In this document: positions 1 to 8,384 of the stretch, in pieces
Numbering within the stretch: position 1 is the stretch's first letter
Layout: every line of letters starts with the position of its first letter
From: CAVQJU01 sp963755195
Lineage (GTDB): Bacteria > Acidobacteriota > Vicinamibacteria > Vicinamibacterales > CAVVIG01
Assembly: GCA_963755195.1 (NCBI GenBank)
Contig: CAVWIZ010000001.1
Span: 744,001-808,000, forward strand
DNA: 64,000 bases
Reading direction: 5' to 3'
Program-made: the position numbers and the translations under genes
The notes under the pieces: generated by a model
The model's database searches: none
Seen by the model: only the letters and a program-made list of their open reading frames with translations
Told to the model about the DNA's origin: nothing

Positions 1-114
1 CTGAAGGAGCGGCGTCATGCGTGCCTTGAGATTCGGTGCGACCCGTCCGAGGGCAGCCTTCTCCCCAAGCTTTGCTTTCAACACCGGAACGTAGTGGTGG
101 GCGCCGAAAGTCAT
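1..114 (-). CDS. Beta-family protein, N-terminal fragment cut by window edge
   Basis: Reading the minus strand from an ATG at 114 gives 38 open codons to the window edge, beginning MTFGAHHYVPVLKAKLGEKA. The YVPVLKxKxGEK pattern is typical of the start of Beta-family proteins (Pfam Beta_protein, of unknown biochemical role, often in phage or defence-rich regions). The start overlaps the stop of the upstream PIN gene as TGATG, so the two are probably translationally coupled and it is the third gene of a cassette with the ImmA/IrrE and PIN genes. Only the N-terminus is visible. The family call rests on this short motif and on my memory of the family, so it is moderate. Confidence 0.55.
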   Translation of the reverse strand, partial: MTFGAHHYVPVLKAKLGEKAALGRVAPNLKARMTPLLQ

Positions 115-722
115 CAGTCCGTCCCTTCGGGGGGCTCCCAGAGCACCAAGGGGTCGACTTCGCTTGCGAGGCTGTTGAAATATGAACGCAGTGCTGATTG
201 CGGATCGGCGTTGCCGGCCGAAAAACAGATGCCGATCGTCGTATCAACCTGGAATAGCGGAGTGACTCGCCGACGGAGGACATTCCACCCTAACCGGTCG
301 CCGAGTGTCAGCAGCGCGACCTCCAGGCAGATGATCCTACTGTGAAGGATATTCGTCAGGCCTACGACATCCTTTATCGCTCGAAGAGCTCTCTTGTCGC
401 CGGACAACATGGGTATGGTTGAATCTGCAGCCGCAGCGAGAAGTTGTGCTTCACCGGGATCTAGGTTTGGTACAGCCGCAAGCGCATCGAGCCAATGCCC
501 CCTGGCTTCAGGCGCAACGGTCATCGATTCTGCTAGAGGAATCAGTGCTGAACACGCATCGGCGCCGAACCTTCGAGGCAAGCTGCCCCGTTGCAACATG
601 TACGGGAGAGCCGGTAAACGGCCGCACTCGGTGAGCGGAACGTTCAAGCTTGCCAGCGTGTCGTCGAGCAACTGCGCCACACCGAGCTTGCAAAAGGCGT
701 CGGTGTCAACGAGGAGCTTCAT
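114..722 (-). CDS. PIN-domain-like protein (putative RNase toxin or effector)
   Basis: A 202-residue protein that opens MKLLVDTDAF, the beta-strand plus acidic residue (D6 or D8) that starts PIN nucleases. It also has DPGEAQLL around residue 91 and SGDKRAL with D109, which match the later acidic positions of the fold. PIN proteins are Mg-dependent RNases, commonly VapC-type toxins. At 202 residues it is longer than a typical VapC (about 130), so it may be a stand-alone effector rather than a classical toxin. Its start lies inside the 3' end of the ImmA/IrrE gene (17-base overlap) and its stop overlaps the Beta-family start. No VapB-like antitoxin is visible. The metal-dependent nuclease activity is inferred. 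Confidence 0.6.
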   Translation of the reverse strand: MKLLVDTDAFCKLGVAQLLDDTLASLNVPLTECGRLPALPYMLQRGSLPRRFGADACSALIPLAESMTVAPEARGHWLDALAAVPNLDPGEAQLLAAAADSTIPMLSGDKRALRAIKDVVGLTNILHSRIICLEVALLTLGDRLGWNVLRRRVTPLFQVDTTIGICFSAGNADPQSALRSYFNSLASEVDPLVLWEPPEGTD

Positions 723-1827
723 TCGAAGCGCCGACTAGGCCACAAAGATGTAACAGTGACCGATCCGTCTCCGTGGCGTTCGCAAAGTCGACGTATTGAT
801 TCAGAGCGCGCGAGAGGACGACACGCGCTCCCGTGTTGCGATAGAGGGCCTTCACGGCCATGCTCGCGGTGGCATAGTCCCCCGTGCGGCGGGCCCACGA
901 GAAGATGACGGAGCTCGCGTCCGCGGCGGCTGTTTGTTCCCACCGTGACGCTTGCCGCGCGAGCTCTCTGAAGTCGTCAGTGACGGCGTCGACAATTGGG
1001 ATCTCGTCCTGACCAACAAGAACACGCCTCGCGTATCGGTCTGCGGCCACCTCGATGCTGTCGTTGTCAGGAATCTCGTCCTCTTCATCGACGACAGGTT
1101 GCTCGGGGGCACAATCGCCGGCGGCTATGTGGCCTGCCTCATGAGCAACGACGAACGCAATCCGTCCGGGTTCGTCGTGCTTATAACCAAGCAACACGAC
1201 CGGTCGACCATCGGCGATACAGGCCATGCCCTGAAACCCGGGGGCGGGCGCGACTGCCAAGGGGACAACCGGGACGCCTCGCTGCCATAGGTCACCGACG
1301 ATCTGCTCGAGTCGTGGAGACGCGAGTGACGTTACCAGCTGCTGACGCCATTGCAGCCCGTCTCCGGGCAACGGCGAGGCGTCAGGCCCTGGGACGGTGT
1401 CACGCAGACTGCGAACCACGGCACGAGCGACACTCATCGCGGCGTGTATGGCTGGTGTGAGGCGGTCGCGGCTGACGTCCCGCACTCGTCTCAATTGAGC
1501 AGCGGGATACGCCGGTGCTGACAGCGGCGCTGTGGGGTCGGCGACTACGGCGACAGGGCGGCTCAAGAATCTGGCGGCACGGATCTCGATGTCCTGCAGG
1601 ACGCTGGGATCGTCTTCGCAACGTTTGTCCCACCAGTCGGGAAGGACTGCTGCTTGGATGAACTCGCGCTTGAACCCAGCCTTCGCGAGTCGCTGCACGA
1701 GGTTATGAAACGACCGAGTGGCTGCCGTGTTGGTGGCGCTCGTGGTTGGCTCCGTTTGATCGGATTCGGTTGAGGTGACGTCCGTCAAGACGATTGTATC
1801 GGCGATGCTGCCGTCGTAGATGCTCAA
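706..1827 (-). CDS. ImmA/IrrE family metallo-endopeptidase
   Basis: A 373-residue protein with HEAGH at residues 229-233, followed by a conserved acidic helix EVAADRYAR (E259), the zinc site of the ImmA/IrrE (COG2856) family. Known members cleave repressors or antitoxins (ImmA cleaves ImmR, IrrE cleaves DdrO). The N-terminal 220 residues hold no clear helix-turn-helix. The start used is TTG at 1827; no better ATG lies nearby and the true start is uncertain. It is the first gene of a compact three-gene cassette with a PIN protein and a Beta-family protein, so it could control the PIN partner or a repressor of the cassette. Family confidence is high; the role is inferred. Confidence 0.8.
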   Translation of the reverse strand: MSIYDGSIADTIVLTDVTSTESDQTEPTTSATNTAATRSFHNLVQRLAKAGFKREFIQAAVLPDWWDKRCEDDPSVLQDIEIRAARFLSRPVAVVADPTAPLSAPAYPAAQLRRVRDVSRDRLTPAIHAAMSVARAVVRSLRDTVPGPDASPLPGDGLQWRQQLVTSLASPRLEQIVGDLWQRGVPVVPLAVAPAPGFQGMACIADGRPVVLLGYKHDEPGRIAFVVAHEAGHIAAGDCAPEQPVVDEEDEIPDNDSIEVAADRYARRVLVGQDEIPIVDAVTDDFRELARQASRWEQTAAADASSVIFSWARRTGDYATASMAVKALYRNTGARVVLSRALNQYVDFANATETDRSLLHLCGLVGASNEAPR

Positions 1828-1930
1828 ACCGTTAGGGAGAAGGCAATCAGGTGCCCTCTGCGGCCGCCATCTTCGCTCATGATCACGCGAAGTGTTGGCT
1901 TCAATCTAAGTCCGCCATGCCGTTCGGCCG

Positions 1931-2350
1931 TCAGCGCACGCTTACGCCGCGAGTCCCCTCAGGGAGACAAAAAGCGGGTACCACCGCGGCCGGGTCGGTC
2001 TCGGACGTCTGGATGGGTCGGCCGGGACCGCTGTCGCGCAAGGCGGTCAACGCTTCTAGGCGGTCGCGCGTGTTCACGGTGACGGGTTCTTTGAAGAATT
2101 TCTCGCGTTGTGCTGCATTGCCAAAAGCGATAATCGCGAAGGCCTGCACGAGTTTCTTGTAGTCGGCACCGCCTGTGGCGGCCTGGATTCGCCCGACAAA
2201 GCCCTTGGGTCTACCGCCGGGGTTGCCGCTGACGCCCTGGCGGAACCGCCCGCTGGCATCCCGAATCCGAGGCCCTGTTTCGCCCCTGTTCTGAGGACTC
2301 ATCGAGGCGGCCTCCGCATCATTCTTTGTCGTCATGGCGAGGTCTTCCAT
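1931..2350 (-). CDS. DUF5681 domain protein
   Basis: A protein of about 139 residues with GRFRQGVSGNPGGRPKG, the signature of DUF5681 (F-x-x-G-x-S-G-N-P-x-GRPKG), a short basic motif found in many small mobile-element or phage-associated proteins. I chose ATG at 2350 (MEDLAMTTK) because it overlaps the stop of the upstream peptide fragment as TGATG; ATG at 2335 (MTTK) is the alternative. After the motif are an alanine-rich helix and EPVTVNTRDRLEALTALRDSGPGRPIQ, common for the family. Function is unknown. The neighbourhood (ImmA/IrrE, PIN, Beta) suggests an accessory island. Confidence 0.7.
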   Translation of the reverse strand: MEDLAMTTKNDAEAASMSPQNRGETGPRIRDASGRFRQGVSGNPGGRPKGFVGRIQAATGGADYKKLVQAFAIIAFGNAAQREKFFKEPVTVNTRDRLEALTALRDSGPGRPIQTSETDPAAVVPAFCLPEGTRGVSVR

Positions 2351-2445
2351 CACGCAGCGTTCAGCGCCCAGTTGCGAAAGTCGTCCCGGACGGCCAGCCA
2401 AGCCCTAATACCTTGCCGTTGAACAATTTGCGCGGCAGGGTGATT
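2350..2445 (-). pseudogene. C-terminal fragment of a WLAVRDDFRNW protein (copy 1)
   Basis: An open stretch of 31 codons with no credible start, ending WLAVRDDFRNWALNAA and a stop that overlaps the DUF5681 ATG. The same 11-residue WLAVRDDFRNW block, also just before a stop, occurs on the same strand at 6137-6193. The two 33-base coding blocks differ at five bases, all synonymous, so the peptide has been under selection as protein in both copies or their ancestors. I cannot name the family. An in-frame stop lies just upstream at about 2446, so this is a truncated 3' end of a gene that once preceded DUF5681. Confidence 0.5.
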
Positions 2446-2459
2446 TCACTTTAGAACTT

Positions 2460-3933
2460 TTATCCTCGATCTCCTCGCTTAGCTCCCTTCGCTCGTGGGC
2501 TCCAAGCGCGCTGCAGCCGTGAAACGCCTTCGCGCAGCGCGCGCTCGGTGATGGCGGTGAACCCCATCACGTACTCGTTGGCGGGTGCGTTGGAAAAGTA
2601 ATACTTCGACGCGCTGGTCAGCCGAACGCCGTCGCGAGCAGGATCAGGTTCCCGCTCGACGTTCCTGAACCTCACGAGGATGTGCATGCCCGCTTGATCG
2701 CCGAGGATCTCTGCCGCCTGTCCAAAGTGGTGGTCGAGCGCAGAGACCAGCGCCATCCGGCGTTGCTGATAGAGCCGTCGCATTCGCCGAACATGCCGCT
2801 CGAGAAGGCCCGCCTCTATGAAGTCCGCGAGCGCCATCTGCTCCAGCAGTGACGTGTGACGGTCCATCATCAACTTCGCTGCTGCAAACCGATGCGCCAG
2901 AGTCGCTGAGGTGATCAGGTAACCGAGGCGAATGCCCGGGTACATCACTTTGGAGAACGTACCGATGTACACGACCGGCACATCGCTGGCGAGACCGTAG
3001 AGGGCTGGAAGAGGAGCCCGGTGGTACCGGTATTCGCTGTCGTAGTCGTCTTCGATCACAATCGAATCATGTTGCCGCGCCCAGTCGATCAGTTGCATGC
3101 GGCGGGCGAGCGACATCGACGCGCCAGTCGGAAACTGGTGTGAAGGCGTGACGTATATAACACGCGTTCCCGCCTTCAGCTGCCGTACGACGATGCCGTC
3201 CCGGTCAACGGGCACGGTGTGCACGCGCGCGCCATGTGCTCGAAACACGCCGTGGCTGCCTGGATAACCAGGATTCTCGATGTCGACAGAGATCCCCCTG
3301 ATTAATCAGCACGCGAGCGCACAGGTCCAGCGCCTGTTGCGAACCACTGACGATCAGCACCTGCGCCGACGTGCACTGGATCGCGCGTGACTTCGCCACA
3401 TAGGCCGCGATGGCCTGGCGCAGAGGCTCGTATCCGTAGGCGTCGCCCGCGTACTGAAACAGGAGTTTCCCGCTGCGGCGAAGCCGACGACCGAGCGTTC
3501 GCCGCCATTCCGCCATCGGAAAGCGCTCGTAATCAGGGGCAAAACAGGAGAGGTCAATCGCTCCCGCCGGCACCTGGCGGCGCGCGGGCTCTTCCAGCAA
3601 TCTGTCTGCGTACTTCGACAGGCGAATGCGTGCCTGGGACACCGTCCGCGGCAGGCTGCGATGGCGCGTCTCGCCGAGGGCGTCGGGAATCTGTGAGGAG
3701 ACAAACGTACCCGAACCACGCCGTGCGTGAAGATAGCCTTCGGCCGTCAACTGGTCATATGTCAGCGATACGGTCACGCGCGAGACATCGAGCATCTCCG
3801 CCAATTCGCGGCTGGCGGGAAGGCGATCGCCCGGTCGCAGCCCTCCTGTCAACACCATTTGCCGAATAGCGTCGTACATCTGGCGCTGCAGTGGGACGCG
3901 GCTTCCACGGTCCAGGAAAATGGGCAGCTGCAT
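2460..3933 (-). CDS. MocR/PdxR-type GntR regulator with aminotransferase domain (frameshifted)
   Basis: The N-terminal GntR winged helix (PLQRQMYDAIRQMV, GDRLPASRELAEMLDVSRVT, then GYLHARRGSGTFV) is followed by a fold-type I aminotransferase domain in two frames. The first frame carries SGSQQALDLCARVLINQG. The second carries DDYDSEYRY, the PLP-lysine region YIGTFSKVMYPGIRLGYL, and the C-terminal domain. The frame change lies near a run of five G at about 3293-3297; removing one base restores NQG-x-x-VDIENPGYPGSHGVF. The total of about 490 residues matches MocR proteins, which sense PLP or amino acid derivatives and usually control a divergent gene. Here the divergent genes are an M24 peptidase and a PaiB-like protein. 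The break could be a sequencing indel or a real mutation. Confidence 0.8.
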
Positions 3934-3999
3934 GTGGACTGATTAACAGTATCAAAAGTGGATCTAGGATGATGCCAACCGAGGGATTAGCCTCGTGCC

Positions 4000-5306
4000 A
4001 TGAGTTACTCAGGCGGCTGAAGAGTCCGACGACGCGGTTACAAAGGCCATCGAGCGCCGGCGTCGCGCCATCGAAGCGGAGTGGAATGAGCTCGGTGCGG
4101 TTGTCCTCATCGGTGCCGGCGATCCAATTCCGATCCCTGGACGCGCCGATCGTGTCTACCCATTCCTGGCTCACAGCGAGTACTTCTACCTAACCGATCG
4201 CCAGCGCCCAGGCGCCATTCTCACCTATGACCCACAGGAAGGATGGAGCGAGTTCGTGCCGGTCATCGGCGCGGATGAACGGTTATGGAGCGGTGATGTC
4301 AGCGACGAGGCCGGGACGCCCGTTTCGGAGCTCGGATCGTGGCTTGAAAAACGTCGGGGCCGCCGAGTCGCACAACTCGGCGCGCCAATCGCGAACGTCG
4401 CGTCAGATGCGCGCAGTTGCGAGTGAGCTGCGGACACGAATGGATCGCGTGCGCAGACGCAAAGACGCTCTCGAACTGGCACGCATGCGTCGGGCGGCCG
4501 ACGCCACGCGTGCAGGATTTGCGGCCGCCGTGCCGTTCATTGCGCCCGGCATATCCGAACGGGCGCTGCAGATTGAGATCGAGGCTGGATTCTTTCGTCA
4601 CGGGGCGGACACTGTCGCGTACGACTCGATCATCGCTTCTGGCCCGAACGCGGCCGTGCTTCATCACCTTCCGACGCAACGCCTGTTAGGCGCCGGCGAG
4701 CTCGTGTTGATTGATGCCGGGGCGGAATACCGTGGTTACGACTGCGACGTCACGCGAACATACCCGGTGTCCGGAGATTTCAGTGCGGAACAGGCTGACG
4801 TGTACGCGCTCGTGCTACGCGTGCAGCGAGCGGCCATCGAGCGGTGCCGCGCCGGAGTGGAATACCGAGACATCCATCTTGCAGCGGCCCTCGACGTTGC
4901 ACAGGGACTTGTTGACGCTGGGTTCCTGCGCGGCAGTGCCGCCGATCTCGTCGAACAAGGCGCCTCCGCCTTGTTTTTTCCGCACGGCATCGGACATATG
5001 GTTGGCCTCGGTGTTCGCGACGCAGGTGGGTATTTGCCTGGGCGCTCACGCTCCGAGGCCCCCGCTCTCCGGTTCCTGCGTATCGATTTGCCGCTGGAGC
5101 CTGGGCACGTCGTCACCATTGAGCCAGGGATCTACTTCCCTTCGCACGTGCTCGACGATCCAGAGATTCGTCGCCAATACCGCGATACCGTCGCCTGGAA
5201 CCGCGTCGACAAGCTGCGCGGCTTCGGCGGCATTCGCATCGAGGACAACGTCTTGATACTTGATGGTGGCAACGAGGTGTTGACGCGCGCGATCCCGAAG
5301 GAGTGA
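4000..5306 (+). CDS. M24 family Xaa-Pro aminopeptidase-like metallopeptidase (two frameshifts)
   Basis: The C-terminal pita-bread domain is intact and has all five metal ligands: LIDAGAEYRGYDCDVTRTYP (two Asp), HGIGHMVGLGVRD (His), TIEPGIYF (Glu) and GGIRIEDNV (Glu). Upstream, the aminopeptidase P-like N-terminal domain is readable from ATG 4000 only with frame changes near 4020 (MSYSGG then EESDDAVTKAIERRRR) and near 4411-4425 (before SELRTRMDRVRRRK). It includes PGRADRVYPFLAHSEYFYLT, typical of PepP-like N-domains. The enzyme would remove an N-terminal residue preceding proline. It is followed 63 bases later by the PaiB-like gene on the same strand. Two indels in 430 bases could be decay or sequencing error. 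Confidence 0.75.
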
Positions 5307-5369
5307 ACGTGGCCGGACGTCGAGATATGCAAGCGATGACCCGCAGCGGATACGAACAGAGTCGAACCC

Positions 5370-6014
5370 ATGTATTTACCAAAACACTTTGAAGAACGAG
5401 ACCCGGAGCGCCTGCGCAGTTTCATACAACGCTACCCCCTTGGATCGCTGGTAACCGCGACAGAGTCGGGGTTGGATGCGAACCACATTCCCTTCGTGTT
5501 TGCCGACACCGGGAGCGCTGCTGGAACGCTTCACGGCCACATTGCTCGTGCGAACCCGTTGTGGCGGGAGGGCGTACGTGACGCGGCAGCGCTCGTTATC
5601 TTCCAGGGACCGAACAGCTTCATTTCGCCGTCTTGGTACCCGAGCAAGCGCGAGAACGCGAGAGTCGTGCCTACCTGGAACTATGCGGTAGTCCACGTGC
5701 ACGGAGTCCTTCGATTTGTTGATGACCCTGCCTGGGTGCGATCACACGTAGAAGCGTTGACGCGCGAACATGAAGGAAAGCGGGACCTTCCGTGGGCAGT
5801 GACCGACGCACCGGCTGACTTCGTCGAAAAGATGGTGGCCGCAGTCGTCGGAATCGAGATCTCCATCACGGAGCTCGTGGGCAAGTGGAAGGTAAGCCAG
5901 AATCGGTCGATCTCCGACAGAGTCGGTGTCGTTGAAGCGCTGGAACGCGAGGCCACGCCGTCGGGAGCGGCAATCGCCGCGTTGATAAGGGAGACACTGG
6001 ACGGCGGCGATTGA
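5370..6014 (+). CDS. PaiB-like FMN-binding negative transcriptional regulator
   Basis: A 214-residue protein beginning MYLPKHFEERDPERLRSFI with PLGSLVTATESGLDANHIPF, HGHIARANPLWREG, FQGPNSFISPSWYPSK and PTWNYAVVHVHG. These are the ordered motifs of the PaiB family (split-barrel FMN-binding fold). Length and motifs match a complete protein. Bacillus PaiB represses protease and sporulation genes; in other bacteria the role is open, and the fold may bind FMN or haem. It probably forms a transcription unit with the M24 peptidase just upstream, divergent from the MocR-type regulator. No helix-turn-helix is visible. Confidence 0.85.
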   Translation: MYLPKHFEERDPERLRSFIQRYPLGSLVTATESGLDANHIPFVFADTGSAAGTLHGHIARANPLWREGVRDAAALVIFQGPNSFISPSWYPSKRENARVVPTWNYAVVHVHGVLRFVDDPAWVRSHVEALTREHEGKRDLPWAVTDAPADFVEKMVAAVVGIEISITELVGKWKVSQNRSISDRVGVVEALEREATPSGAAIAALIRETLDGGD

Positions 6015-6136
6015 ATGATCACCGCTGGACGGACGGTGCCGAAACCATGTTGTCGTCGGGACAGAAGGATGCTGAGCTCAGGAAGCCATCCGCGTCTAGC
6101 GGATCCTATGTCCCGTAAGATAGCGGGTGACCCTGT

Positions 6137-6193
6137 TTAACCGGCCTGGATCAGCCAGTTGCGGAAATCGTCCCTAACAGCCAGCCATCCTCT
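6137..6193 (-). pseudogene. C-terminal fragment of a WLAVRDDFRNW protein (copy 2)
   Basis: On the minus strand the reading frame ends IESRGWLAVRDDFRNWLIQAG and a TAA at 6137-6139. It shares WLAVRDDFRNW with the fragment at 2350-2445, with only synonymous differences over the shared 33 bases. No start codon or N-terminal body is present; the frame upstream runs into a palindrome at 6217-6244 and then the end of the next gene. I read it as the preserved 3' end of a duplicated gene or element. The family is not recognised. Confidence 0.45.
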
Positions 6194-6216
6194 GCTCTCG
6201 ATCGCATGCGAAGGAT

Positions 6217-6244
6217 GCCCTCCGCGCGAAGCGCGTAGGAGGGC
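6217..6244. repeat. GC-rich palindrome (REP-like)
   Basis: An imperfect inverted repeat: the left arm is GCCCTCC plus GCGCG, the loop is AA, and the right arm is GCGCG, TA and GGAGGGC. It sits 8 bases downstream of the minus-strand secreted gene and could act as a terminator stem (no T-run is seen) or be a copy of a REP-like element. Confidence 0.4.
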
Positions 6245-6251
6245 GGATCGC

Positions 6252-7307
6252 TCAGTGGGGATTGCCCTTCGCGGCGGCTTCGGCCTTCGCGTCCTCGACA
6301 CGTGCCCCTCGGAGGATATTCGCCAGGCCGTAGTTCCCTTCAGTGCAGGCGTACTCGAAGAGCGGCCCCTGCATCCTTTTCATCGGTATTTCCGCGCTCC
6401 ACGATCGCGTCCACGTGGTGGGATCGTCGACGGTGAATTCGTAGCGAATGGTGTCGGCATCGACGCGGGTGAACCGCTCGGTCACGTGCAGGTTCTCTCC
6501 CGACCCACGGAAGCCGATCTTGTCCGAGTAATTGGTTGTGTCGACGACCAGGGTGTTCCCCTCCCAGTGACCGCGCGAGTCTCCGATCCATTGACGCAAA
6601 TTCCGTCCAAGATGCGGACGGCCATCGAGCGGAATGAACCGGGCACTGTGAATCGTTTCCGTCATGACGACGACGTACCCCGCACCCTGGATGATCTGCA
6701 GGTTGGAATAGTAGACCGCCGGCAGCAGCGGCGGGACATCGGCGCCCCACGTGAGGCAGCGCTCGAGATTCGTTCGGTTCTCCGCGGCGTCGTCCGGATT
6801 GCCCCTTCGCGCGGCGCGATCAGCCGCCCGCTTCCGCCCCTCGGGCGTCAGTGGAGGGATGCGCCCATCACGTGGATCGACGATCAACGACGTCCGTAAG
6901 CCCGATACACCCTTCTTGTAGGTTTCGGTCTGCCAGATCGCATCGTCGTAATGGATGTTGTCCGCAGGTTGGCCGAGGAACGAGTCGATGCGCTGCTTCT
7001 CATATGCCGCGGCTTCTTCCAGAGTGAAGAATTCCTTCCCCGCAAACTCGGCCGGGCGCTCGAGAGGGGTAAACGTCGCGTTCGTCCAATACCCTTGCAG
7101 GTCTGGTTGGCCGTCGGGCGTTCGGGTCGGCATCCATGTCGATTTCGATGCAGGCTTAGCCGACGGCCAGTCCGGCCGTGCGGCTGCCGTCGAAGGTCCC
7201 GTCCTGGGACCTGACGCGGCTGACGGCGCCTGACCGGCCGACCGAGCTCCCGCGAAGGCAGCAATGGCGAGGGCAACGGCTGGAACGCTGAAGAATCGAT
7301 AAGCCAT
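6252..7307 (-). CDS. Secreted WEGDTLVV-family protein, copy 1 (intact)
   Basis: A protein of 351 residues from ATG 7307 with a signal peptide (MAYRFFSVPAVALAIAAFAG) and the ordered family motifs: RTPDGQPDLQGYWTNATFTP, SLIVDPRDGRIPPLTPEGR, RCLTWGADVP, QIIQGAGYVVVMTETIHSAR, GDSRGHWEGNTLVVDTTNY, FTRVDADTIRYEFTVDDPTTW and a final FEYACTEGNYGL. The family is common in Acidobacteriota and has no established function; the motif order suggests a periplasmic beta-rich domain. It is one of nine copies here and the best intact example of the long type. A TATTAT lies six bases before the ATG, so the mRNA may be leaderless. It is divergent from the metallo-beta-lactamase-fold gene at 7380. Confidence 0.8.
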   Translation of the reverse strand: MAYRFFSVPAVALAIAAFAGARSAGQAPSAASGPRTGPSTAAARPDWPSAKPASKSTWMPTRTPDGQPDLQGYWTNATFTPLERPAEFAGKEFFTLEEAAAYEKQRIDSFLGQPADNIHYDDAIWQTETYKKGVSGLRTSLIVDPRDGRIPPLTPEGRKRAADRAARRGNPDDAAENRTNLERCLTWGADVPPLLPAVYYSNLQIIQGAGYVVVMTETIHSARFIPLDGRPHLGRNLRQWIGDSRGHWEGNTLVVDTTNYSDKIGFRGSGENLHVTERFTRVDADTIRYEFTVDDPTTWTRSWSAEIPMKRMQGPLFEYACTEGNYGLANILRGARVEDAKAEAAAKGNPH

Positions 7308-7379
7308 ACCGAAATAATAGCCCACGCGAGCGGCTATTGCGCTGGCAGTGCCTGAAACGGCACAATCCGTCGACGCGGA

Positions 7380-8384
7380 ATGAGGAATGCCGTGAAGCTC
7401 CTTGCCTGGCTTGTCGCGATTGCTGTGCTGCTCGCGGTCGGGGTCGCCGCCCAGGCGCAGACCGGCGACCTTGACGTCGTTCAGCTGCGACCCAACTTCT
7501 ACGTCATCGGCGGCGCCGGCGGCAACGTCGTCGTGCAGCTCGGCCCCGAGGGCGTCATCCTCGTGGATTCAGGATCTACCGAGAGAGCGGACCAGGTGCT
7601 GGCGGCCATCCGCCGCCTGACGGATCTCCCGATCCGCTACATCATCAACACCAGCATGGACGCCGATCACACTGGTGGGAACGAGAAGCTCGCCAGGGCC
7701 GGGCTCAGCATTCTCCCGGGCGCTGTCGTGGCCGGCGCCGGGCTGGGCGACGACGTGGTCTCGAACTTCGGCAGGGCCAGCGTGCTGGCGCATGAAAACG
7801 TGCTGGGGCGCATGTCGGCTCCGACTGGCCGGCAGTCTCCCGTGGCATCCGGGCTCTGGCCGACGAAGACGTTCGCTTACCATCAGTACTCGATGTACCT
7901 GAACGGCGAAGGCATTCAGGTCATTCACCAGCCCGCCGCGCACACCGACGGCGACACGATCGTGTTCTTCCGGCGTGGCGATGTGATTGCGACAGGCGAC
8001 ATCATCGACACGACCCGCTGGCCCGTCATCGACACCAGGCGCGGCGGCACCGTCCAGGGCGAGCTCGATGCACTGAACCGCCTGATGGATCTGACCATTT
8101 TCAATCTGCCGCTGCAGTGGAAGGCGGACCGCACGTTCCTGGTGCCCGGGCACGGGAACGTGTACGACAAGCTCGACCTGCTGGAGTACCGCGACGCGGT
8201 CACCATCGTCCGTGACAGAGTGCAGGATCTGATCGACGAAGGAAAGACGCTCGCCCAGGTGAAGGCGGCCAATCCCACGCTCGGATACCGGAGCCAGTAC
8301 GGGGCGGACAGCGGTCCGTGGACGACGGACATGTTTGTCGAGGTGATCTACAACGAGCTGGCCGCGAAGAAGGGGAAGAAATGA
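7380..8384 (+). CDS. Secreted MBL-fold protein with degenerate first metal motif
   Basis: A 334-residue protein with a signal peptide (residues 1-26, ending AQAQ) and a metallo-beta-lactamase fold: VDSGSTERADQVLAAI, the metal loop, HQPAAHTDGDTIVFF, ATGDIIDTTRWP and VPGHGNVYD. The normal HxHxDH motif reads S92-M-D94-A-D96-H97, so the first two zinc histidines are replaced while D96 and H97 and the downstream His and Asp remain. The change is at the protein level, in good sequence with no frame problem. It may use one metal or an altered site. Its stop overlaps the next start (ATGA at 8381), so it is coupled with the following WEGDTLVV-family gene. Confidence 0.8.
   Translation: MRNAVKLLAWLVAIAVLLAVGVAAQAQTGDLDVVQLRPNFYVIGGAGGNVVVQLGPEGVILVDSGSTERADQVLAAIRRLTDLPIRYIINTSMDADHTGGNEKLARAGLSILPGAVVAGAGLGDDVVSNFGRASVLAHENVLGRMSAPTGRQSPVASGLWPTKTFAYHQYSMYLNGEGIQVIHQPAAHTDGDTIVFFRRGDVIATGDIIDTTRWPVIDTRRGGTVQGELDALNRLMDLTIFNLPLQWKADRTFLVPGHGNVYDKLDLLEYRDAVTIVRDRVQDLIDEGKTLAQVKAANPTLGYRSQYGADSGPWTTDMFVEVIYNELAAKKGKK

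Noticed and set aside
3205..3300. Programmed frameshift in the MocR-type regulator
   Set aside because: The surrounding genes show many unrelated frame changes; no slippery heptamer with a downstream structure is evident.
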